Below are positions 27,339-34,689 of a DNA stretch of 64,000 nt, piece by piece (position 1 is the first letter of the stretch; every line of letters begins with the position of its first letter). Origin of the DNA: JAEUUM01 sp038326165 (GTDB lineage Bacteria; Bacteroidota; Bacteroidia; Chitinophagales; Saprospiraceae); the NCBI GenBank assembly GCA_038326165.1, contig JBBQJT010000001.1:93409-157408 (forward strand), written 5' to 3'. Made by a program: the position numbers and the translations under genes. The notes below the pieces were generated by a model. The model was not told where the DNA came from, searched no databases, and worked only from the letters and a program-made list of their open reading frames with translations.

Positions 27339-27887
27339 ATGAAGAGTGAACTCGAGATAATTTTTGAAGGTTGTAAATGCCATGACCCTGTTAGCCAATC
27401 TAACTTGGTCAGACGATTTGCGCCTGTTTTATTGACAGTGGCTCGGAGATTTATGAGAGATATACCAAGTTCGGAGGACGTATTGCAGGATGCTTTTGTT
27501 CTGGTATTTAAATATTTTGACCAATTAGAGCATGCAAACGCAATGGAATCTTGGATGCGCCGAATTGTAATCAACGTGGCACTAAAAGACCTAAAGAAGA
27601 GTCACAATAAAACAATATACACAGAGGAACAATTTTTTCCTGATAATGAAATTAATCCTGAAATTTTTAGCAAGTTTGGCTTTGAGGATATCTTGAACAT
27701 GATCTCTAAACTTCCAAACGGTTATAGAGAAATTTTTAATCTGAATGTCATTGATGGATATTCACATGAAAATATTGGTGAACTATTAGGAATAAATCCC
27801 AGTACATCTAGGTCACAACTATCAAGAGCGCGGAAATTTCTTCAATTGGAAATAGAAAAAATGCAAAATGAATTGGAACGAATTTGA
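27339..27887 (+). CDS. ECF-type RNA polymerase sigma factor
   Basis: This alternative sigma factor of about 182 residues should direct RNA polymerase to a small set of promoters in response to an envelope signal. Region 2 contains MRDIPSSEDVLQDAFVLVFK and WMRRIVINVALKDLKK. Region 4 contains LPNGYREIFNLNVIDGYSHE followed by IGELLGINPSTSRSQLSRAR, a helix-turn-helix. It has no extra C-terminal domain. I use ATG at 27339; a TTG just before it is less likely. The gene starts 10 bases after the lipoprotein gene and its end overlaps the next gene by 20 bases, so translation of sigma and the membrane protein is probably coupled, as with sigma/anti-sigma pairs. Confidence 0.92.
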   Translation: MKSELEIIFEGCKCHDPVSQSNLVRRFAPVLLTVARRFMRDIPSSEDVLQDAFVLVFKYFDQLEHANAMESWMRRIVINVALKDLKKSHNKTIYTEEQFFPDNEINPEIFSKFGFEDILNMISKLPNGYREIFNLNVIDGYSHENIGELLGINPSTSRSQLSRARKFLQLEIEKMQNELERI

Positions 27888-29304
27888 AAAAAGATTAGCT
27901 GATGGTCTCAATGAGTATCAAAGTCAACTAGATGTTGAGGCTATAATAGAAGCAATCAGAAAAAAGCAGAAACAGAAAAGGAGAATTATCTGGTCCTTGT
28001 TTCTGCCAGTAATAGCTATTGGATTGGCAGGTTTATACTTTGCTCATTTGGGTGACCAAAATATTGGTTTAGCCTCAAATGGCATATATCAGTCCGATAT
28101 TCTTGAGCAGAAAAGCAGTGGTAAACAAATTTATGATGAACAAAACAAGGAATCCAGTAAAAGCAAGCAAGGAGATTATAAAAGAAATAAAAAGCTTTCT
28201 AATTTTTCATCGGTTGTGAATGGAAATAAACTGTTCGCAGGTTCAACTAATTTCAAGTCTAAACAATCAAAAAATTTAAATTTAAATTCAAATTCTAGTT
28301 CCGCTTCAAATTCTACTTCCACTTCCGCTTTAAATTCCTCTTCTACTACCTCTTTAAATTCCTCTTTTGTTCGAGAGAAAATTTCCAAGCCAGTTGAAAT
28401 TGGTTTTCATTACCCAAATACTGGTATTGATAACAAGATTAATGATCAAAGCAAACAGTTGATAAGATATGAGGAGCAAGATTTGGTGAGAATTCCAATT
28501 CTAAACCCAGTTGTGGATTTGAAGCCTATTATTGTCGTTTTTAAGAAGAATAATACCATTATTAAGCAGGTTAAGTTTCCTAAAAGCAGAAGCAATAGAT
28601 TTGTCTTAGACGTTTCGACTGGTGCTGGAATTTGGAGTTATAATAAAGCAAGGCCGCTTTATGATGGCGAAGATTTTGGTGGTGACTTTAATAGTAGGGA
28701 AGGGGCACTAAATACATTGGATTTGGGTGTTAGAGTGTCTTATCAGCTCAAGAATAATTTTTATATTTATTCAGGTATGCAGTATATCCAATTGAATAGA
28801 TTTTATGAATACAACACAAGTAAAATTTCATCAGCATCTCAAGACAACACTTTTGCTGGATTGAATAATTTCAAATCTGGTTTGGTTGACACTTTTTATG
28901 GAAATGTGACTTATATCACAACTGAAGATAAGTATATTAAGAGATACAATAGCATCAATTCAATTGGAATCCCGTTGGGATTAAGCTATAAAATATCAAA
29001 TAAGAAGTGGACAATTGAACCTTTTATTGGAGCTCAATGGCACACTTACATTCGAGAATCCTTACCTACCAGTATAGTAAATGATGCATTTTATAACGCT
29101 CTTGAACATTTGATCAACCCTTACGAGATTAATAGATTCTCAGTAGAGGGTGGGGTTAATATCTGTAAGAATTTTGGATTAAACTCTGGAATATTTATGG
29201 AGTTTAGAGGCTGGAGTTTCTTGCCAAATACTTTTGGAAATTCTGAGTATGGCCTAAACGCTAAAGGTTTCAGTTCAAGGCTTGGATATAGATATAAATT
29301 CTAG
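27868..29304 (+). CDS. One-TM protein with C-terminal outer-membrane beta-barrel-like domain (putative anti-sigma)
   Basis: This 478-residue protein starts inside the sigma gene. Residues 1-39 are charged and would be cytoplasmic, in the position of an anti-sigma domain. One transmembrane helix follows at 40-60. Residues about 130-165 are almost only Ser, Asn, Thr, Leu and Ala, a low-complexity linker. From about 245 the sequence is a row of amphipathic aromatic strands (FVLDVSTGAGIWSY, FYIYSGMQYIQLN) ending GFSSRLGYRYKF, like outer-membrane beta-barrel/porin-family domains with a C-terminal Phe. This architecture would bridge inner and outer membranes. No zinc-binding anti-sigma motif is seen. 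The anti-sigma role is inferred from gene position and topology only. Confidence 0.75.
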   Translation: MNWNEFEKRLADGLNEYQSQLDVEAIIEAIRKKQKQKRRIIWSLFLPVIAIGLAGLYFAHLGDQNIGLASNGIYQSDILEQKSSGKQIYDEQNKESSKSKQGDYKRNKKLSNFSSVVNGNKLFAGSTNFKSKQSKNLNLNSNSSSASNSTSTSALNSSSTTSLNSSFVREKISKPVEIGFHYPNTGIDNKINDQSKQLIRYEEQDLVRIPILNPVVDLKPIIVVFKKNNTIIKQVKFPKSRSNRFVLDVSTGAGIWSYNKARPLYDGEDFGGDFNSREGALNTLDLGVRVSYQLKNNFYIYSGMQYIQLNRFYEYNTSKISSASQDNTFAGLNNFKSGLVDTFYGNVTYITTEDKYIKRYNSINSIGIPLGLSYKISNKKWTIEPFIGAQWHTYIRESLPTSIVNDAFYNALEHLINPYEINRFSVEGGVNICKNFGLNSGIFMEFRGWSFLPNTFGNSEYGLNAKGFSSRLGYRYKF

Positions 29305-29350
29305 GATCAATAAACTGTATATCTCTATTTGCACTTAATTGCTAATAAAA

Positions 29351-29386
29351 TTGCCCTGAATGATATACTAGTCAGGGCATTTTTTA
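29351..29386 (+). terminator. Rho-independent terminator ending the sigma operon
   Basis: TGCCCTGA and TCAGGGCA pair perfectly around a 12-base loop and are followed by T6. It lies 47 bases after the stop of the TM/barrel gene and 22 bases before the convergent YebC stop. Confidence 0.85.
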
Positions 29387-29407
29387 TTCCTAAAATTGCT
29401 AAAAAGT

Positions 29408-30133
29408 TTATTCGCCTGTGTAATTTAAATTGTGAAATACGTGCTGCACATCATCATCTTCTTCCATTTTGTTTATCATTTTCATGACTTCTTCTTGTTG
29501 AACTTTTTCAAGTTCCTTCAAGTCGGAAGTAGGAATTCGCTCAAATTCTGCGGTGCTGATTTCAATTCCTTTGTCTTCAAGAAATTTTTGAATCATGCCA
29601 AATGCGTCAAAATTTCCATAAAGGAATATTCCTTCTTCATCACCTTCTATACTGTCGACACCATAATCGATCCCTTCAAATTCAAATTCTTCAATATCCA
29701 ATTCGGCATCGGGCTTGAATTTGAAAACAGATTTTTTATTGAAAAGAAAGTCAAGAGATCCCAACGTGCCTAAGCTGCCATTGGCTTTATTAAAATATGA
29801 GCGAATGTTGGCAACTGTTCGAGTAGGATTATCAGTTAGGCACTCAATTACCACTGCCACACCGTGTGGAGCGTAACCTTCGTAAACTATTTCCTTTAGG
29901 TCATCTGCATCCTTGGAGGTAGCCTTCTTAATAGCCCTCTCCACATTGTCTTTTGGCATATTCACTGCCTTTGCATTCTGAATAGCCAATCTCAATTTAT
30001 TATTGGTTCCAGGATCAGGGCCCCCTTGTTTCGCAGCCAGAGCTATTTCTTTGCCAACTTTAGTAAAACTGCGTGCCATAGCACCCCAGCGTTTGAATTT
30101 TCTTTCTTTTCTGAATTCGAATGCGCGTCCCAC
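29408..30133 (-). CDS. yebC: YebC/PmpR-TACO1 family protein
   Basis: This family acts as DNA-binding regulators or as translation helpers at difficult peptide motifs, depending on the member. The 241 residues show the family start GRAFEFRKERKFKRWGAMAR, then KAVNMPKDNVERAIKKA, YEGYAPHGVAVVIECLTDN and NRTVANIRS-like TRTVANIRSYFNKANGSLG. The C-terminal third is unusually acidic (MINKMEEDDDVQHVFHN is the normal ending). The start is GTG, required to keep the conserved N-terminus. It is divergent from the rRNA methyltransferase gene with 83 bases between, holding a -7 box for each direction. Confidence 0.93.
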   Translation of the reverse strand: MGRAFEFRKERKFKRWGAMARSFTKVGKEIALAAKQGGPDPGTNNKLRLAIQNAKAVNMPKDNVERAIKKATSKDADDLKEIVYEGYAPHGVAVVIECLTDNPTRTVANIRSYFNKANGSLGTLGSLDFLFNKKSVFKFKPDAELDIEEFEFEGIDYGVDSIEGDEEGIFLYGNFDAFGMIQKFLEDKGIEISTAEFERIPTSDLKELEKVQQEEVMKMINKMEEDDDVQHVFHNLNYTGE

Positions 30134-30157
30134 GGTATCTGTAATTTAATTTGACCG

Positions 30158-30165
30158 CAAAAATA
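30158..30165 (-). promoter_or_regulatory. Possible -7 box before yebC
   Basis: Read on the minus strand this is TATTTTTG, a full TAnnTTTG match. It would give a leader of about 18 bases to the GTG start. No good TTG is seen at the -33 position. Confidence 0.4.
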
Positions 30166-30204
30166 AGCTTAATAATTCTTTCATGAAAGTATGAAAGGGA
30201 TTCT

Positions 30205-30212
30205 TACTTTTG
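30205..30212 (+). promoter_or_regulatory. Possible -7 box before the rRNA methyltransferase gene
   Basis: TACTTTTG ends 4 bases before the ATG at 30217, which would put the transcription start at or next to the start codon (a leaderless mRNA). The -33 region has no clear TTG. Confidence 0.4.
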
Positions 30213-30216
30213 TGCT

Positions 30217-31356
30217 ATGGATAAAATTGCGTCAATTTGGCTTAAAAGAGCTGCAGAATGGTGGCAGAGCTATCAATCACCTGAGCCATTACATTTATTT
30301 TTAAAGAGGCAATTTATTGCAAATAAGAATATGGGTTCTACTGATCGAAAGATCATGTCGGATTTATTGTATGCATTTTGCAGAGCGAAGCATCAATTTC
30401 AAGAATTTGAACTTGAAGATGGAATTCTTGAGTCTTTCAAACTCTCTGTTTCCCACGGTGCAGGTATAGTATCGGAATCTGTTTTGTTAAAATTTGGAAT
30501 CCTTCCAAAGGGTGAGAATGCCTCCATGGAATTGCATTTTGAAGCTCTTTTTCCTTATTTTGATTCTTTTTCAAACAGTTTGGATAAAGTACTCTTACTT
30601 GATTCTTGGTATAACAAGCCTTTGGTATGGATGAATGTACGTCCTGATTTTTTTAAAAAAGTCTATGAAACTCTAGAATTTGAGGGTCTTGATCCCGTTT
30701 TGCATGAAAAATTACCGTTTGCAATTGGATTAGTAAAAGCTGATGGATTGGATAAAGTCAAATCTCTGAATTCTGCCCATTACATTATTCAAGACTCAAG
30801 TGCGCAGCTAATTATTCAAAACCTAGAAGTAAAACAGGGGATGAAAATATGGGATGTTTGTGCCGGTGCAGGTGGCAAATCACTTGGTTTAAAATTTCAA
30901 GAAAATAGCATAAAACTGCAGTGTACCGATATCAGAACCAATATACTCGAGAATTTGAAAAACCGTTTCAAGCTTTTTGGTTTTGCGATGCCTGAGACTT
31001 ACGCGATTGATATGAGTCAAACTGGTCTGATTACCAAGCCTTTTGAGTTGGTTATTGCTGATGTGCCTTGTACTGGTTCAGGAACATGGAGACGGACCCC
31101 TGAAGCTTATGCAAGTTTTAATTTTGATTCAATCAATGAATATGTTATATTACAAAGGAAAATTATAAGCAACGTAGTCGCCAATATGGATAAAGGATCT
31201 AAGCTTGTTTATGCTACATGCTCAATATTTGAAGCTGAGAATGAAGGCAATGCCAATTGGATTTCGAATGAATTGGGTATGGAATTGATCGAGTTGGAAA
31301 TGTATCAATCTGTACAATCTGATTTTATGTTCCGATCAATATTGATCAAATCTTAA
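30217..31356 (+). CDS. NOL1/NOP2/Sun-family RNA cytosine-5 methyltransferase (RsmB-like)
   Basis: This enzyme uses S-adenosylmethionine to methylate cytosine C5, probably in 16S rRNA. The 379 residues have an N-terminal helical region and a Rossmann methyltransferase core. Visible are the SAM motif WDVCAGAGGKSLGL at about 212-225, motif IV DVPCTGSG (282-289, Cys285) and motif VI YATCSIF (332-338, Cys335). In this family the motif VI Cys attacks the base and the motif IV Cys helps release. The target position cannot be read from the sequence. The 3' end overlaps the convergent LEA-like gene by 4 bases. Confidence 0.9.
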   Translation: MDKIASIWLKRAAEWWQSYQSPEPLHLFLKRQFIANKNMGSTDRKIMSDLLYAFCRAKHQFQEFELEDGILESFKLSVSHGAGIVSESVLLKFGILPKGENASMELHFEALFPYFDSFSNSLDKVLLLDSWYNKPLVWMNVRPDFFKKVYETLEFEGLDPVLHEKLPFAIGLVKADGLDKVKSLNSAHYIIQDSSAQLIIQNLEVKQGMKIWDVCAGAGGKSLGLKFQENSIKLQCTDIRTNILENLKNRFKLFGFAMPETYAIDMSQTGLITKPFELVIADVPCTGSGTWRRTPEAYASFNFDSINEYVILQRKIISNVVANMDKGSKLVYATCSIFEAENEGNANWISNELGMELIELEMYQSVQSDFMFRSILIKS

Positions 31357-31829
31357 AGCTTCATATCTGTTTCTTGACTAAAGTTGAAAGTGAATGGAAT
31401 CCAAAACTTACTGACTGTAATTTTTCCACGGTATCCTATTTTGACACTTTTGCCGAAGGCAGCACTTAATCCTCCACTCAATCCTCCTATTGCATTGAAC
31501 AATTGGGATTGTGATAATTGAATCCTCAGAGGAATGCCAAATTCTTTTTTTGCACCAATAGCTGTTGAAGCAGTTTGATTGATGCTGCCAATTGGTTGGC
31601 CATTCAGAAAAACACTTAATTCGACATTCTTTAAGATTAATCCAATGTCGTTGGGATTATAAAAATTCGCTTTAGAATTAATACCAACCGAGTTGAGGCT
31701 TACGTCAGAAATACTCACATTGCTGATATTTTTATATTCAGGTGTGGCATTGTAAGTGCAAGATTTGTATTGGGAAGTAGCTATCATTAGGATGAATGCT
31801 AAGGAGAAATACGTATTGTTGGATTTCAT
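31353..31829 (-). CDS. LEA type 2 / WHy-domain-like exported protein
   Basis: This protein of about 158 residues has an N-terminal hydrophobic segment ending in a Cys (ATSQYKSC), so it is exported and perhaps lipidated, although the lipobox is not ideal. The body resembles LEA-2/WHy domains: VSISDVSLNSVGINSKANFY, then YNPNDIGLILKNVELSVFLN with the NPN signature and GIPLRIQL. These are small immunoglobulin-like folds of unclear biochemical role. I use ATG 31829; the longer frame to 31868 only adds a non-signal head. Confidence 0.75.
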   Translation of the reverse strand: MKSNNTYFSLAFILMIATSQYKSCTYNATPEYKNISNVSISDVSLNSVGINSKANFYNPNDIGLILKNVELSVFLNGQPIGSINQTASTAIGAKKEFGIPLRIQLSQSQLFNAIGGLSGGLSAAFGKSVKIGYRGKITVSKFWIPFTFNFSQETDMKL

Positions 31830-31976
31830 GAAATATTCTATTTTGGTCACAAATGTACATTCATTCAAACGATGTTCTATTCAAAACCAGCTACAAAATT
31901 TAAGTTATAACTGCAAGATGCTAACACTTGTTATTTCACAACAGATTGTTAAACGCAAAGAATGGACAGTCTATTA

Positions 31977-32009
31977 TTGGTAATATCGCTATTTAAAGAC
32001 TTACCTTTG
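31977..32009 (+). promoter_or_regulatory. Predicted promoter of the DEAD-box helicase gene
   Basis: TTG (31977-31979) and TACCTTTG (32002-32009) are 22 bases apart, a good Bacteroidota promoter. The ATG at 32014 is only 4 bases past the -7 box, so the mRNA would be leaderless or nearly so. Confidence 0.6.
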
Positions 32010-32013
32010 AGCC

Positions 32014-33747
32014 ATGAATTCATTTGAGTCTCTGGGACTGGATCAAGATATAGTTGATGCGGTAATCAAAATGGGATATGAGACCCCATCACCAATACAA
32101 GAAACAGTTATTCCGCACCTACTTGAAAAAACTGTAGATGTAATAGCACTTGCACAAACGGGTACAGGAAAAACCGCAGCTTTTAGTTTACCTCTCATTC
32201 AAATACTGGATAAACCTCAGAATGTAGTGCGTGGTTTGATATTGAGTCCTACTAGAGAGCTATGTATGCAGATATACGAGAATATTACAAAATTCTTACC
32301 ATCTGGCAGGAGATTCAGATCAGTTGCCGTTTATGGTGGGGCTAGTATTGTTCCTCAAATTAAGGATATCAAACGTGGTGTAGATATCATAGTGGCAACT
32401 CCAGGGCGCTTGATGGATCTCATCGACAGAAAGGTAGTTGACCTGAATAATATTGAAGTGGTAATCCTTGATGAGGCTGATGAAATGCTGAACATGGGAT
32501 TCCGTGAAGATATTGAACATATATTAGGCTTCACACCAGAAGAAAAGAAAGTTTGGTTATTCAGCGCAACAATGTCAGGTGATATCCGACGCATTGCTGA
32601 CAAATACATGAAGGAGCCATTGGAAGTATCCATTGGCAGAAAAAATGCGGTTAATGAGAACATCAGTCACCAATTTGTGGTAGTTGAAGAGAGGCATCGT
32701 TTTGAAGCTTTAAAGCGAGTTGTGGATTTTCATCCGGATATCTTTGGTTTGATTTTCTGCCGCACCAAAATGGACACCCAGGAAGTTGCAGAAAGATTGG
32801 GGAAAGAAGGCTACAACGCAGATAGTTTGCATGGAGATTTAAGTCAGCAGCAACGTGACCGGGTTATGGCACGATTTAGAAATAGAGATTTAAAGTTATT
32901 GGTTGCTACTGATGTTGCAGCTCGGGGTATTGATGTAGATGAAATTACACATGTTATTCACTACAACTTGCCTGATGATGCTGAGTATTACACACACAGA
33001 AGTGGTAGAACTGCCAGAAAAGGAAATAAAGGAATTTCAATATTAATAGCTAATCCTCGAGATCTTGGAAGAGTTACTCAACTAGAAAGAATTTCTAAGA
33101 TTAAGTTTGAACGAATTCCTGTGCCTTCTGGTATGGATGTTTGTCAAAGACAGTTGATGGAACTGATAAAAAGAGTTCAAGACACTGAGGTTCAAGAAGA
33201 TCAAATTGCAACCTATTGGGAGGATATATTTATGCCATTTGAGAAAATGACCAAAGAAGAAGTTGTAAAGAAATTTGCTTCATTGGAATTCAACAGATTT
33301 TTAGATTATTACAAGAATGCTCCAGATTTGAACAAACGTGAGGTTCGTGAAAGAACTGAACGCAGTGTTGTAAGAGACACAGACTCTCGAGAAAGTGGCA
33401 GAGGTCATAGTGAAGCAGTATACTTTAACATTGGCCGAAACGATCGGTTTGATATTGGTAAAATGGTAGGCTTGATATGCAACCAAGGTGAGATTCAAAA
33501 CAAGTTTCTTGGAAAAATTGAACTAAAAGATGAGTTTACCCTCGTCGAAGTTGATCACAGATATGTTCGAAATCTACTTGAGAAATTCAATAAAATGAAT
33601 ATCAATGGTAAGCAGGTAGTTGCCAGATTATCTGAAGATAAGATTACAAGAGAAATTAGCCCTTCTAAGAAACATCGCAATTTCGTTGATCAAAAGGCAT
33701 CAAGCGGATTTAGAGGCCGAAAGGATGGAAAGCGTTCTTGGAGATAA
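32014..33747 (+). CDS. DEAD-box ATP-dependent RNA helicase with DbpA-type RNA-binding domain
   Basis: This 577-residue helicase unwinds RNA duplexes, likely in ribosome assembly or cold adaptation. The Q motif is near 22-29. Walker A AQTGTGKT is at 47-54, PTRELCMQ follows, DEAD is at 153-156, SATMSG is near 184, and the HRSGRTARKG motif VI is in the second RecA domain. At about 468-545 sits a DbpA/CsdA RNA-binding domain (FNIGRNDRFDIGKMVGLICN), followed by a basic tail (KKHRNFVDQKASSGFRGRK). The layout matches DeaD/CsdA. The downstream palindromic terminator is shared with sod. Confidence 0.93.
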   Translation: MNSFESLGLDQDIVDAVIKMGYETPSPIQETVIPHLLEKTVDVIALAQTGTGKTAAFSLPLIQILDKPQNVVRGLILSPTRELCMQIYENITKFLPSGRRFRSVAVYGGASIVPQIKDIKRGVDIIVATPGRLMDLIDRKVVDLNNIEVVILDEADEMLNMGFREDIEHILGFTPEEKKVWLFSATMSGDIRRIADKYMKEPLEVSIGRKNAVNENISHQFVVVEERHRFEALKRVVDFHPDIFGLIFCRTKMDTQEVAERLGKEGYNADSLHGDLSQQQRDRVMARFRNRDLKLLVATDVAARGIDVDEITHVIHYNLPDDAEYYTHRSGRTARKGNKGISILIANPRDLGRVTQLERISKIKFERIPVPSGMDVCQRQLMELIKRVQDTEVQEDQIATYWEDIFMPFEKMTKEEVVKKFASLEFNRFLDYYKNAPDLNKREVRERTERSVVRDTDSRESGRGHSEAVYFNIGRNDRFDIGKMVGLICNQGEIQNKFLGKIELKDEFTLVEVDHRYVRNLLEKFNKMNINGKQVVARLSEDKITREISPSKKHRNFVDQKASSGFRGRKDGKRSWR

Positions 33748-33781
33748 AAAAAAGCTGATCGAAATTTCGATCAGCTTTTTT
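33746..33781. terminator. Bidirectional terminator between helicase and superoxide dismutase genes
   Basis: AAAAAGCTGATCGAAA and its exact complement form a perfect palindromic hairpin with A and T tracts on both sides. It lies between the stops of two convergent genes and would end both transcripts. Confidence 0.9.
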
Positions 33782-33794
33782 GTTTTAGGTTTAA

Positions 33795-34511
33795 CTATTT
33801 TATGCCTCTTGAAGAATCAAATCTTCTTGCTACATTTTCCCAGTTAATGATATTTTGGAATGCTTCGACATAATCTTTTCTTTTGTTTTGATATTTTAGG
33901 TAATAAGCATGTTCCCAAACATCGATGGCCAAAATTGGAAAAGAAGTGAATTGACTTTGGTTGTTGTGTTTTTCGGCTTGAAGGATGACCAACTTGTCAG
34001 CCATAGGTTCATGTGCCAATATCGCCCAACCACTTCCTTCAACATTGATGGCAGCGGCATTAAAATATGCTTTGAATTGATCAAAACCCCCAAAGTCTTT
34101 TTTGATATAAAAGTCAAGATCAGCACTTCTTTTCCCCTGCACAGGACCCATGGTTTCCCAAAACAACGAATGCAGGAAGTGACCAGCACCATGAAATGAC
34201 AGTTCTCTTTCCCAATGTTTAATAAGTGAGAAATCATTCCTTGCTATAGAATCTTTTATAGCAGCGGTAGCTTTGTTTAAGCCAGTTACATAGCTTAAAT
34301 GGTGAATATCATGATGCAACCGCATTGTAGCTTCGTCAATGTAAGGTTCAAGTGCATTATAGCTATAAGGCAATGTAGGCAGTGTATAATCCTCTGGAAG
34401 GCCGTTTATCATTTCCTCTAAATTTGAAATGGAATTTCCTGCTAAACTGGTTGCAGTAAACAAACCTCCGCCTGCCAGAACTGAAGATTTGATAAAATCT
34501 CTTTTGTTCAT
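33795..34511 (-). CDS. Exported Fe/Mn superoxide dismutase
   Basis: This enzyme converts superoxide to hydrogen peroxide and oxygen. The 238 residues open with NKRDFIKSSVLAGGG and a hydrophobic stretch, a Tat-like signal with KR in place of RR, so the enzyme is probably periplasmic. The SOD fold follows: LHHDIHHLSYV (first metal His), GAGHFLHSLFW (second His), and AIDVWEHAYYLKYQNKRKDY (Asp and His ligands). GSGWAILAHEPM is the conserved tryptophan region. Iron or manganese use cannot be decided. It shares a bidirectional terminator with the helicase gene. Confidence 0.9.
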   Translation of the reverse strand: MNKRDFIKSSVLAGGGLFTATSLAGNSISNLEEMINGLPEDYTLPTLPYSYNALEPYIDEATMRLHHDIHHLSYVTGLNKATAAIKDSIARNDFSLIKHWERELSFHGAGHFLHSLFWETMGPVQGKRSADLDFYIKKDFGGFDQFKAYFNAAAINVEGSGWAILAHEPMADKLVILQAEKHNNQSQFTSFPILAIDVWEHAYYLKYQNKRKDYVEAFQNIINWENVARRFDSSRGIK

Positions 34512-34689
34512 AATTTGATTTTAGTTTAATTGTTTCAATTTAAAAAAAATGCAATCGGCCGACTTTGAATGAAATTACAATAATCGACGTGGTTGCTTTA
34601 GTAAAGTTAGTCAATTTAGTTAGCCTATTTGTTACATTTCATGAAATTGTTTTTGATAACTCTACTAACTGCTTTCAAAATGTTAGATC

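Noticed and set aside
28265..28370. Possible short tandem repeat or CRISPR-like array
   Set aside because: The units are degenerate codon repeats inside an open reading frame with no spacers.
28176..28388. Glu/Phe-rich 70-codon frame antisense to the sigma-operon barrel gene
   Set aside because: Its composition is the complement of the Ser/Asn/Lys-rich linker and not independent coding.
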